In this document: positions 7,475 to 14,418 of the stretch, in pieces
How the letters are laid out: each line of letters starts with the position of its first letter
How positions within the stretch are numbered: position 1 is the stretch's first letter
DNA from: Sva-07 sp041686315
GTDB lineage: Bacteria > Actinomycetota > Acidimicrobiia > Acidimicrobiales > Ilumatobacteraceae
Assembly (NCBI GenBank): GCA_041686315.1
Contig: JAWLEC010000026.1
Span: 1 to 27,072, forward strand
Direction of reading: 5' to 3'
Length of the DNA stretch: 27,072 nucleotides
The notes under the pieces: generated by a model
The model's input: only the letters and a program-made list of their open reading frames with translations
The model's database searches: none
What the model was told of the DNA's origin: nothing
Translations under genes and position numbers: made by a program

Positions 7475-8593
7475 TCAGGGAGCCGTGGGAACCTCGATCT
7501 CGCCGGCGACGATCTGCTGCTTGAGGGCGTCGAGTTCGCCGGTGATGTCGTCGACGAAGCCACCTGTGGTGGAGTAGTCGACGCCGTCGCTGGCGAGGTC
7601 GAACACCTGCACGCCGCCTTCGAACGAGCCGTCGGCGTAGGCCGCGATCGTGTCGAACACGGCCACGTCGACCTTCTTCAGCATCGAGGTGAGGATGTAC
7701 GGCTGGATCTCCGGAGCGACCAGGTTGTACTGGTCGGAGTCGACGCCGATGGCCCAGACCTCACCGGGCTCGCCGGCTTCGGCGGCGGCCTCGAAGGCAC
7801 CGAGACCCGAGCTGCCGGCGGCGGAGTAGATGACGTCGGCGTCGGCCTCGTACTGCGCTGCGGCGATCTCCTTGCCGCGGGCCGGGTCGTTGAAGCCACC
7901 GAAGTCCGGCGGCTGCGTGATGTAGTTCACCAGGATCTCGATGTCGGGGTTCACGGCCTCGGCACCGGCGACGTAGCCGGCCTCGAACTTCTTGATGAGG
8001 TCGTTCTCGACGCCACCGATGAAGCCGATGATGCCGCTCTGCGACTTGAGCGCCGCAGCTGCGCCGACCAGGAACGAGCCCTGCTCCTCGGCGAAGACGA
8101 GCGACGCCACGTTGTCGGCCTCGATGACCGAGTCGACGATCGCGAAGCTCGTGTCGGGGTTGTCGGCGGAGGCCGACGTGATGGCGTCACCGAACAGGAA
8201 GCCGACACCGACGGCCAGGCCGGCGCCTTCGTCGACGACGCCCTGCACGCGCTGGGCGCGGTCGCCGTCGCCGGTGGGTGTGGACTCGAGCCCGGTCACG
8301 CCGAGTTCGGCCTTGGCCTGGTCGAGGCCGGCGCCGGCGGCGTCGTTGAACGAGCGGTCACCGCGACCGGTGATGTCGTAGATGACGCCGACGGTGACGT
8401 CGCCCTCGGCCGCCTCGCCGTCGGTCCCGGCGGGTGCCTCGGTGCCTTCCGGTGCCTCGGTGCCTGCGGGCGCCTCGGTCTCGGTCGGCGCATCGGTGGT
8501 CTCGCTGCCGCTGTCGTCGTCATCACTGCCACACGCGGCGAAGCCGAGTGCAGCAACCATGCCGAGCGCGAGCAACTTCTTGCTCTTGATCAT
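7475..8593 (-). CDS. BMP-family nucleoside-binding lipoprotein (ABC substrate-binding protein)
   Basis: This is the extracytoplasmic receptor of the importer, 372 aa, of the Bmp/PnrA-like family that binds purine and other nucleosides. The start at 8593 is set by a GGGGAG ribosome site (8597-8602) and a classical lipoprotein signal: MIKSKK, a hydrophobic stretch 7-20, and Cys21 in the FAAC lipobox. A low-complexity linker rich in Asp, then Thr/Glu/Ala/Pro, runs to about residue 65 and resembles a surface tether. The mature domain opens with VGVIYDITGRGDRSFNDAA, matching the family's D-x-SFN motif, and keeps the GFIGG and VWAIGVDSDQ segments. It is the first gene of the operon, with a 165-bp divergent promoter region upstream. 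Confidence 0.92.
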   Translation of the reverse strand: MIKSKKLLALGMVAALGFAACGSDDDDSGSETTDAPTETEAPAGTEAPEGTEAPAGTDGEAAEGDVTVGVIYDITGRGDRSFNDAAGAGLDQAKAELGVTGLESTPTGDGDRAQRVQGVVDEGAGLAVGVGFLFGDAITSASADNPDTSFAIVDSVIEADNVASLVFAEEQGSFLVGAAAALKSQSGIIGFIGGVENDLIKKFEAGYVAGAEAVNPDIEILVNYITQPPDFGGFNDPARGKEIAAAQYEADADVIYSAAGSSGLGAFEAAAEAGEPGEVWAIGVDSDQYNLVAPEIQPYILTSMLKKVDVAVFDTIAAYADGSFEGGVQVFDLASDGVDYSTTGGFVDDITGELDALKQQIVAGEIEVPTAP

Positions 8594-8635
8594 CTTCTCC
8601 CCTTCAGAGGTGTCTCCGACGCGGTTGCGCCGGTC

Positions 8636-8659
8636 GTTCACGTGCATGTGTTCACGTGC
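8636..8659. promoter_or_regulatory. Two direct repeats of GTTCACGTGC, candidate operator
   Basis: GTTCACGTGC occurs at 8636-8645 and again at 8650-8659, spaced 14 bp start to start. Each contains the palindrome CACGTG. They sit 43-66 bp upstream of the binding-lipoprotein start, in the region shared with the divergent SGNH-like gene. The position suits a repressor site within or just after the operon promoter. No regulator gene is in the window and I could not place convincing -35/-10 boxes. Confidence 0.4.
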
Positions 8660-8758
8660 CCTCCAAGCTACCGCCTGGTAACGGGCTACACGGACAAGGG
8701 GAGTGTGAATGCTGCGTTGCCGGGCGGCGTCGGTGAGCAGCCCGTATCCTGACTCGAA

Positions 8759-9784
8759 GTGTCACCGACCGCACCACATCCGCGCCCGGCGCCCGACCGG
8801 TCTCCGGGGCGCCGTCCGAGCCGGCGTCGCTATGCCCTGCGCCGTGTGGGAGCGCTCGCGGTCGTCGTGCTCGTGGGGTACAGCCTGGTCCGTGTGGTGG
8901 GCGGGGCCCTGTCGGGTGACGACGGCACGGCAGGCGCCGATGCGCCCACCGTCGACGATCGTGACGACGCCGTCGAGCCTGTCGACGGCACGGGCGACAC
9001 CGGCGACGGCACCGGGGGCGCCGACGACCTTGCCGTGTCCGGCGGGTCGACGGGCGAGCCCGCTCCCGCCACGAGCGAGGTCACCTCCACCGACGCGGAG
9101 TCGAGCGGCCCCGCGTCGACCGCGAATCCGGCGATGGTGTTCATCGTGGGCGACAGTGACGCCGGCACGTTCGGTCCCTACCTGCAGGAACTGCTCGACG
9201 GCACGCAGATCATCGAGACCGAACTCGACTACAAGGTGTCGTCCGGGCTCTCCCGTCCCGACTTCTTCGACTGGCCCGCGGAGATGGCCACCAAGCTTCC
9301 CGAGGTCGATCCCGACATCGTCGTCGCCACGTTCGGCGGCAATGACGCCCAGCCGCTGTCGGTCGCCGACGGCGAGTTCGTCATCGGCGATCCGGTGGCC
9401 AACGAGGCCGAGTGGATCGAGGAGTACCAGCAACGGGCGGGGGCGATGATGGATCAGTTGATGGAGGGTGGCCGGACGCTGGTGTGGGTCGGCATCCCCA
9501 ACGACGACAACCCGGAGGTGACCGCGCGGATGGAGATCCAGGACCGCGCGGCGAAGGCGGCGGCAGCGGAGCGGCCCGAGGTGATCTTCGTCGACACGTG
9601 GAGCCGCTTCTCCGGTCGTGACGGTGGCTGGGCCGAGTTCGTGATCGACCCGCGCGACGGCCAGGGCAAGGACGTGCGGGCCTCCGACGGGTTCCACCTC
9701 AACACCACCGGTGCCGAGATCCTGGCGCTCGACATCGCCCAGGAGGTCCGCGACGTCCTGCGCGACCAGGGCGCCGACATCTGA
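8759..9784 (+). CDS. Membrane-anchored SGNH/GDSL-hydrolase-like protein (DUF459-type)
   Basis: This is a predicted extracytoplasmic esterase-like protein, 341 aa. Basic residues 14-29 are followed by one membrane segment (about 30-50), then a long acidic Gly/Thr/Asp/Ser linker (about 52-120). The SGNH domain follows: a GDSDAGTFG block with the nucleophile Ser (near 130), a TFGGND block with the oxyanion Asn (near 194), and DGFHLN with the catalytic Asp-x2-His (near 311-314). This matches the DUF459 branch of SGNH hydrolases, which often act on cell-envelope acyl groups. The substrate is unknown. The GTG start has no obvious ribosome site and a slightly different start is possible. The gene ends against a pair of inverted palindromes. 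Confidence 0.8.
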   Translation: MSPTAPHPRPAPDRSPGRRPSRRRYALRRVGALAVVVLVGYSLVRVVGGALSGDDGTAGADAPTVDDRDDAVEPVDGTGDTGDGTGGADDLAVSGGSTGEPAPATSEVTSTDAESSGPASTANPAMVFIVGDSDAGTFGPYLQELLDGTQIIETELDYKVSSGLSRPDFFDWPAEMATKLPEVDPDIVVATFGGNDAQPLSVADGEFVIGDPVANEAEWIEEYQQRAGAMMDQLMEGGRTLVWVGIPNDDNPEVTARMEIQDRAAKAAAAERPEVIFVDTWSRFSGRDGGWAEFVIDPRDGQGKDVRASDGFHLNTTGAEILALDIAQEVRDVLRDQGADI

Positions 9785-9878
9785 CGTTCGCCAGGGGTCA
9801 GACCCCGCACGAACGGCGCCGACAGCGCTACCGCATCGCGCGTTCGGCGTTCGTCAGGGGTCTGACCCTTGGCGAACG
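9785..9878. repeat. Pair of inverted 31-bp REP-like palindromic units
   Basis: Two 31-bp units lie at 9785-9815 and 9848-9878. The second is the inverted copy of the first with three differences. Each unit is itself a palindrome: CGTTCG at one end, a GGGGTC-A-GACCCC-type core, and CGAACG at the other. The pair fills the 95-bp gap between converging genes, directly between the stop codons at 9782-9784 and 9880-9882. It can fold as two small hairpins or one large one and would serve as a bidirectional terminator. The architecture resembles REP/BIME elements. Confidence 0.7.
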
Positions 9879-9879
9879 G

Positions 9880-10668
9880 TTACTGCTGTTGGCCGCGGGC
9901 CTGGATGGCGGCGCGGCGGGCGGCGACCTTCTCGGGGCTGAACTGGCCGCGGCGCCAGGCCCGGCTGTCGCGGGCCTCGATCTCCCAGTGGTCGTCGTCG
10001 GTGGAGATCTGCCAGTAGGTCGACCGGATCTGGCGCACCCCGTCCTGCTCGTTTTCGATGATGTCGAGCGCCAGTTGCCGGGTGAACGGCATCAGCTCGG
10101 CGTGGGGGACGACATGGTTGACCAGCCCGAACGCGAGCGCCTCGTCGGCGAGCATGAAGTTGCCGGTGAAGCTCATCTCGCGAGCGCGGCGCACGCCGAT
10201 CGCCTGTGGGAGCAGCACGGTGAGACCCCATCCGGGCATCACGCCGACCCGTGTGTGGGTGTCGCCGAACTTGGCGTTCTCACTGGCCACCAGGAAGTCG
10301 CAGTTGAGTGCCAGCTCGAATCCGCCGGTGACGGCCACGCCGTTGACGGCGCCGATGATCGGCTTGGTGAGCTTCGGGAACGGGCCGCGGATGCCGTCGC
10401 GGTTGCGGCCGCCGTCGGCGCCCGTACCGCCGCCGAGGTTGCGGCCGTCGGCGGCCAGCTCCTTCAGGTCGAGGCCGGCGGTGAAGGCCGGGTCGGTGCC
10501 GGTGAGGATCAGGACGTCGACGCCGTCGTCGTGTTCGGCGTCGCTCATGCGTTCCCACAGCAGGCCGAGCAGTTCGCTCGACAGCGCATTGCGGGCGTCG
10601 GGTCGATTCAGGGTGAGCGTGGCGATCCGCTCCGACACGTCGTACAGCACCGGTGTGTCCGTCGTCAT
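9880..10668 (-). CDS. Enoyl-CoA hydratase/isomerase family protein
   Basis: This crotonase-fold protein has 262 aa, the usual length, and is probably active on an acyl-CoA in beta-oxidation or a related path. The CoA and oxyanion-hole region is present (FTAGLDLKEL near residues 60-70, then AVNGVAVTGGFELALNCD). The first catalytic Glu of hydratases is kept in GGFEL. The second (Glu164 of the rat enzyme) aligns with His in FGDTHTRVGVMPGWG, so true hydratase chemistry is uncertain. The C-terminus is charged (EIEARDSRAWRRGQF). It follows the unknown 206-aa gene by 60 bp on the same strand. The precise substrate cannot be told. Confidence 0.85.
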   Translation of the reverse strand: MTTDTPVLYDVSERIATLTLNRPDARNALSSELLGLLWERMSDAEHDDGVDVLILTGTDPAFTAGLDLKELAADGRNLGGGTGADGGRNRDGIRGPFPKLTKPIIGAVNGVAVTGGFELALNCDFLVASENAKFGDTHTRVGVMPGWGLTVLLPQAIGVRRAREMSFTGNFMLADEALAFGLVNHVVPHAELMPFTRQLALDIIENEQDGVRQIRSTYWQISTDDDHWEIEARDSRAWRRGQFSPEKVAARRAAIQARGQQQ

Positions 10669-10728
10669 GGTCGCATCATCCCACGGGACAGGGCCGCCGT
10701 CGGGACTCGGGGACGCCGTGGGCGTCGG

Positions 10729-11349
10729 TCAGACGACGTCGTCGGCGGGGAGGAAGGCGAGGTGCAGGTCGCCGAGTCGGACCAGGGTGGACGCGATCCA
10801 GCCGCCGAGGGCGCCGAAGTGCTCGTCGAGCAGCGTGCTGGTGCCGTCGGCGACGGTCTCCTCGGCGAGTTCGTACAGCCCCTCGTAGGTGATCTCGGCG
10901 GCGTACTCGGTGGTGAGGTCGGTGGGATCCACCGCGGTGTCGGGATGGGCGACCTCCGACGTGAGGCCGGCGCGCTCCAGGCGGTCGTCGCCCACGAGCG
11001 GGCTCTGTTCGGGCACCGCGGCGTACAGGACCGCCGGGTCGACGGGCTCGGCGAGCCGCTGGATGCGCAGCACGATCTCCATCTCGATGGCCGGTCGGCG
11101 CTCCAGCTCTTCCTCCACGTACCACTGCCGGTAGGCGGCCTGGCTCCACGCCGGCCAGTCGAACGTGATGTGTGCCACCACCCGCGGAGGTTCGCCCTCA
11201 CCCGGAAGGCCGTAGCTCGTCTCCCACGTGAGATCCCCCAGCAGCACGTCGGACTGGAAGTGTTCCTCGAAGGCCTGACGTTCGAGGAACGCTGACTCGA
11301 AGGCATCGCGCAGTGCGCTGATGGCATCGGTGAAGACGTGGTCCAGCAT
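10729..11349 (-). CDS. Hypothetical acidic protein, 206 aa
   Basis: I do not recognise this protein. It is acidic and soluble, with no signal peptide or membrane segment, and is rich in Glu, Asp, Leu and aromatic residues (WETSYG, HITFDWPAWSQAAYRQWYVEEELERR). The layout suggests an alpha/beta fold of one domain. It starts at an ATG divergent from the neighbouring crotonase gene with only 44 bp between them. On its own strand it is followed after 60 bp by another crotonase gene, so the three may be functionally linked. No ribosome site is obvious. Confidence 0.7.
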   Translation of the reverse strand: MLDHVFTDAISALRDAFESAFLERQAFEEHFQSDVLLGDLTWETSYGLPGEGEPPRVVAHITFDWPAWSQAAYRQWYVEEELERRPAIEMEIVLRIQRLAEPVDPAVLYAAVPEQSPLVGDDRLERAGLTSEVAHPDTAVDPTDLTTEYAAEITYEGLYELAEETVADGTSTLLDEHFGALGGWIASTLVRLGDLHLAFLPADDVV

Positions 11350-11393
11350 GTGCGATCGAAAGGCTAACCGGCGGCCCGTGCCAGACTGCCCCC

Positions 11394-12170
11394 ATGACCG
11401 GTTCCCCTTCCTCCGATGCGCTGCTCGTGCTCACCGACATCGCCGACGGCGTGGCGACGCTCACCTTGAACAACCCCGACGAGCGCAACACGCTGACGGC
11501 ACCGATGGTTGGCCAGATCGTTGCCGCGATGGACCGGTTCGAGGCCGACGAGTCGGTCGGCGCGCTGGTGGTCACCGGCACGCCGCCGGCGTTCTGTGCG
11601 GGGGCGAACCTGGGCAATCTGGCCGAAGCCACGGGAGAGAGCCTCGGCACGATCTACGAGGGCTTCCTGCGCATCGCCCGCAGTCCGCTGCCGACGGTGG
11701 CCGCCGTCAACGGTGCGGCGGTCGGGGCGGGCATGAACCTGGCGCTCGGCTGCGACGTCCGGCTGGTGTCCGATCGCGCCAGGCTCGACACGCGGTTCCT
11801 GCAGCTGGGGATCCACCCCGGCGGCGGGCACACGTGGATGCTGCGCCGGATCGTGGGGCCGCAGGCGGCGATGGCGGCGGTGGTGTTCGGCCAGGTGCTC
11901 GACGGCGCGGAGGCCGAGCGCATCGGACTGGCCTACCGGTCGGTGCCCGCCGACGACCTGTCGGAGGTGGCGCACGAGTTCGCCGCCCGCGCCGCGTCGG
12001 TACCGCGCGAGCTGGCGATGACGACCAAGCAGACCATCGTGGCCATGGCCGACGTCGACACCCATCCGGCTGCCGTCGAGCGCGAACTCGAGCCGCAGCT
12101 GTGGAGTACCCGTCAGCCCTGGTTCGCCGAACGCCTCGCGGCACTGCAGGCCAGGATCTCGAAGAAGTAG
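11394..12170 (+). CDS. Crotonase-fold protein lacking both hydratase glutamates
   Basis: This enoyl-CoA hydratase/isomerase superfamily member has 258 aa. The N-terminal strand pattern (VATLTLNNPDERNTL), the FCAGANLGNL segment and AAVNGAAVGAGMNLALGCD show the CoA-binding crotonase fold. At the two hydratase glutamate positions it has Asn (GAGMNL) and Phe (DTRFLQLGIHPGGG), so classical water addition is unlikely. Family members with such changes act as isomerases, hydrolases, decarboxylases or non-catalytic binders. It diverges from the acidic hypothetical gene. The ATG at 11394 fits the family N-terminus. The role is unassigned. Confidence 0.82.
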   Translation: MTGSPSSDALLVLTDIADGVATLTLNNPDERNTLTAPMVGQIVAAMDRFEADESVGALVVTGTPPAFCAGANLGNLAEATGESLGTIYEGFLRIARSPLPTVAAVNGAAVGAGMNLALGCDVRLVSDRARLDTRFLQLGIHPGGGHTWMLRRIVGPQAAMAAVVFGQVLDGAEAERIGLAYRSVPADDLSEVAHEFAARAASVPRELAMTTKQTIVAMADVDTHPAAVERELEPQLWSTRQPWFAERLAALQARISKK

Positions 12171-12353
12171 ACCTCCACATCTGCTGATCGACCGGTCGCC
12201 GCGACCCGCCGTGGTTCGGTGTCCACGAGGTGAACGGCCGGCCAACGAATCGCGCAGAATCGTTACAGAAGACCCATGACACGGCAAACGGCCGTCGGCT
12301 ACGGTCCGATCACGGAGACAGCATCCGAAACCACCGTGGGGTACCCACGAAGC

Positions 12354-12360
12354 AGGAGGT
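12354..12360 (+). promoter_or_regulatory. Strong ribosome binding site AGGAGGT
   Basis: A perfect AGGAGGT lies 5 nt before the ATG at 12366. It is the best Shine-Dalgarno in the window and fixes the start of the small basic protein, although the frame stays open another 90 bases upstream. Confidence 0.8.
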
Positions 12361-12365
12361 ATGCA

Positions 12366-12695
12366 ATGAGCCAGCGTCACCGCACCGTCGAGGTGCCTCT
12401 GCCGCCGAAGCAGGAACTGCGTGCGCACGCCCACAGCGAGCGGCACCGGATCCACGTCGAGCTCCAGAGCGTCGCTCAGGACGTCAGTGCCGGTCTCGAA
12501 CCGGAAGACGTCCACGAGCCCGGCGCAGCCTGGAAGCCGTTGCGGCACCACGACGCCGAGGTGGCCAAGAACAAGCTGGCCAAGCGCAGCCGCTCCAAGC
12601 GCCACTGGAAGACCAAGATGTGGAAGCGGCGCACCCAGCTGCGCCGTGACCGGGCCGAGCAGATGCGCCTGGCCGGCGAGAACACCGCCTTCTGA
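12366..12695 (+). CDS. Hypothetical very basic protein, 109 aa
   Basis: I do not recognise this protein. It is short, His-rich in its first half (RHRTVEV, AHAHSERHRIH). Its second half is very basic and probably helical, with Lys/Arg at about half of residues 70-100 (KNKLAKRSRSKRHWKTKMWKR among them), then an acidic/neutral end. Such a tail usually binds nucleic acid or ribosomes. The strong AGGAGGT site suggests high translation. A 195-bp gap upstream holds no other gene and must contain its promoter, though I could not identify boxes with confidence. It converges with the acetyltransferase gene 31 bp downstream. Confidence 0.72.
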   Translation: MSQRHRTVEVPLPPKQELRAHAHSERHRIHVELQSVAQDVSAGLEPEDVHEPGAAWKPLRHHDAEVAKNKLAKRSRSKRHWKTKMWKRRTQLRRDRAEQMRLAGENTAF

Positions 12696-12726
12696 CGCTC
12701 GGCTGCTCGCGTTCCGACGCTGACGT

Positions 12727-13368
12727 TCAGACGAGATCGCGTGGCCGCTCGATCCATGCGGCCATCAGTTCGTCGCGGCGTTGGTCCCACTCCTCCACGG
12801 TGATGCCGTACCGGATGTGGTCCTCCCACACGCCGTTGATCTCGAGATAGCGCTGGGCGACGCCTTCGTCGCGGATCTGGAGCTTCTCCACGATCCGGCG
12901 GCTGCGGAGGTTGCGCGGCACGATGCAGATCTCGATGCGGTGCAGCATCAGCTGTTCGAACGCGAACTGCAGCACCACCACCACGCCCTCGGCGACGTAG
13001 GCGTTGCCCGCATGGCGCTGGTCGATCCAGTAGCCGATGGTGCCCGACTGCATCGCCCCGCGGATGACGTTGTTGAGGTTCACCTCGCCGGCGATGTGCT
13101 GGTCGACGAACAGGCCGAACTGGTACGCCGTGCCGGCCGTGCGGTCGCGGTCGCGCTGGTGGCAGCGCGCCATGAAGGCCGACCGGTCGACGGTCGGGTC
13201 GGGCTGGTGGGCGGGCCGGCTGGGTTCCCACACCGTCAGCCAGTCGGCATTGCGTTGGCGCACCTCGCTCCAGGAGCGGAAGTCGTTGGCGGCCAGCGGT
13301 CGCAGCATCACGCGCCGGCCGTAGAGGCGGACCGGCGTGGCGGTGCGGGAGGGATGTCGCAGCGCCAC
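12727..13368 (-). CDS. GNAT acetyltransferase, RimJ/RimL-like
   Basis: This predicted N-acetyltransferase uses acetyl-CoA to acylate a protein N-terminus or small amine. The 213 aa carry RimJ/RimL-type features: RRVMLRPLAANDFRSW at the start of the domain (about residue 19-34), the GEVNLNNV and GTIGYWID strands, an acetyl-CoA loop region (RHAGNAYVAEGV), and the ICIVPRNLRSRRIVEKL segment near 145. The GTG start lies one base after the previous stop (TGACGTG), so it is coupled to the Ppx/GppA-like gene and is the last member of that operon. The target is unknown. Confidence 0.85.
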   Translation of the reverse strand: MALRHPSRTATPVRLYGRRVMLRPLAANDFRSWSEVRQRNADWLTVWEPSRPAHQPDPTVDRSAFMARCHQRDRDRTAGTAYQFGLFVDQHIAGEVNLNNVIRGAMQSGTIGYWIDQRHAGNAYVAEGVVVVLQFAFEQLMLHRIEICIVPRNLRSRRIVEKLQIRDEGVAQRYLEINGVWEDHIRYGITVEEWDQRRDELMAAWIERPRDLV

Positions 13369-13369
13369 G

Positions 13370-13903
13370 TCAGTGTCCTGGCGTATCGTCGCGTCGGTCG
13401 GGGAGTGGCGCGTCGCTGTGGGCGATGTCGACGTGACGCAGGTCGAGGCGGCGCATGATGCCCAGTATCACGCAGCACGTGCCGATGATCGACTCGACGT
13501 GCGAGGCCGGCAGGCCGGGATTGGCTGCCCGGTCGGCGGGCGGCTCGACCACGAGCGTGCGGAACACCTCGTCGGCGTCTCGACGCTCGAGCCGGTAGCC
13601 GACCGGAACGCGGTCGGCGCCCAGTTCCACCATCGCCAGCGCCCGGGCATGGTCTCCCGACGCCACGATCGCGGGAGCGGCTGCGAGTGACGGAGCTTCG
13701 ATGAGGAGATCGTCGAGATGATCCTGCACGAGGGCGATGGCGTTGGTGAGCTGCGCCGGTGTGGGAACGTCGGCGTCTTCCAGGGGGCCGTCGATCAACG
13801 CCACCGGACCGACGGGCAGCTCGAAGTCGCCACCGCCGACGACCGTGAGGTCGACCGTGTGGTCGCCGAGGTGGAACACGATCGTGCCCGGTTCCCAGCT
13901 CAT
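13370..13903 (-). CDS. Shortened Ppx/GppA-phosphatase-like protein, 177 aa
   Basis: This appears to be about half of an exopolyphosphatase/GppA-like protein (ASKHA fold), which is normally about 300 aa or longer. The pattern that suggests it is the run from PTPAQLTNAIALVQDHLDDL through an IVASG segment to PASHVESIIGTCCVILGIMRRL. This resembles the family's late GTxTTLA region and its R-x-DVI-x-GALIL segment. The Asp/Thr phosphate-binding motifs of the N-terminal half are missing, so phosphatase activity is doubtful. The position supports the call: in many actinobacteria a Ppx/GppA gene directly follows the DUF501 gene, as here with a 4-nt ATGA overlap. An unrelated fold is still possible. Confidence 0.5.
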   Translation of the reverse strand: MSWEPGTIVFHLGDHTVDLTVVGGGDFELPVGPVALIDGPLEDADVPTPAQLTNAIALVQDHLDDLLIEAPSLAAAPAIVASGDHARALAMVELGADRVPVGYRLERRDADEVFRTLVVEPPADRAANPGLPASHVESIIGTCCVILGIMRRLDLRHVDIAHSDAPLPDRRDDTPGH

Positions 13904-14418
13904 GTGGCCTCCCGTCCCCGGTTCTCGGCGTTCGGTGCCGCTCGTGTGGCGGAGCGGTCGCCGGCGCCGACGTGCTCGAGGACGTCGGGGTCGAGCCGGG
14001 CGATCACCCAGCGGCCCACGGGGTCGTCACCACCTGCGAGGAGGTGGGCGACGTGGGCATGGAGGCACTTCACGCCTTCGCGTGTGCCGCCCACGCCGCC
14101 CGAGGGGCGCGGACCGGGCCGGTCGACGGGGATCGGGGCGTCGCGTTCGGCCGCGTAGCGTCGATGCGTCTCGGCGATCACCTGCCGGTCGATCTCCTCC
14201 TCGGCGCGGCGTACGCCGCCGGCGGCTTCGAGCCGGCTCACGGCGCGGACGAGTTCGGTGCCGACGAGGTAGAAGCGCGTGGGCATCGGGGTGCCGTCGT
14301 CGAGGAAGGGTGCGTTGCGGACCACGACGGGGTCACCCGAACGGTCACGGACGACCACCTCGAACGCGCCTCGCGGGGGGCGTCCGAGCAGTTCGGCGAC
14401 TCGTGCCCGGTCGTCCAT
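13900..14418 (-). CDS. DUF501 family protein
   Basis: This conserved actinobacterial protein has unknown function and 172 aa. It shows the DUF501 layout: LGRPPRG at residues 9-15, a VVVRNAPFLDDGTPMPTRFYLV block, VSRLEAAGGVRR, a central AETHRRYAAERDA helix, and GTREGVKCLHAHVAHLLAGG. From memory, relatives usually have more cysteines in the first block, whereas only the Cys in VKCLHAH is evident there, so metal binding seems weakened. In mycobacteria the gene lies between a septum protein/enolase locus and ppx. Here it sits after a CoxG-like gene, sharing one base with its stop (TGATG), and before the Ppx/GppA-like gene (ATGA overlap). Confidence 0.8.
   Translation of the reverse strand: MDDRARVAELLGRPPRGAFEVVVRDRSGDPVVVRNAPFLDDGTPMPTRFYLVGTELVRAVSRLEAAGGVRRAEEEIDRQVIAETHRRYAAERDAPIPVDRPGPRPSGGVGGTREGVKCLHAHVAHLLAGGDDPVGRWVIARLDPDVLEHVGAGDRSATRAAPNAENRGREAT

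Noticed and set aside
12171..12365. A gene or identifiable promoter in the 195-bp gap before the basic protein
   Set aside because: No frame with plausible protein or ribosome site was seen besides the downstream gene, and no convincing -35/-10 pair could be chosen.
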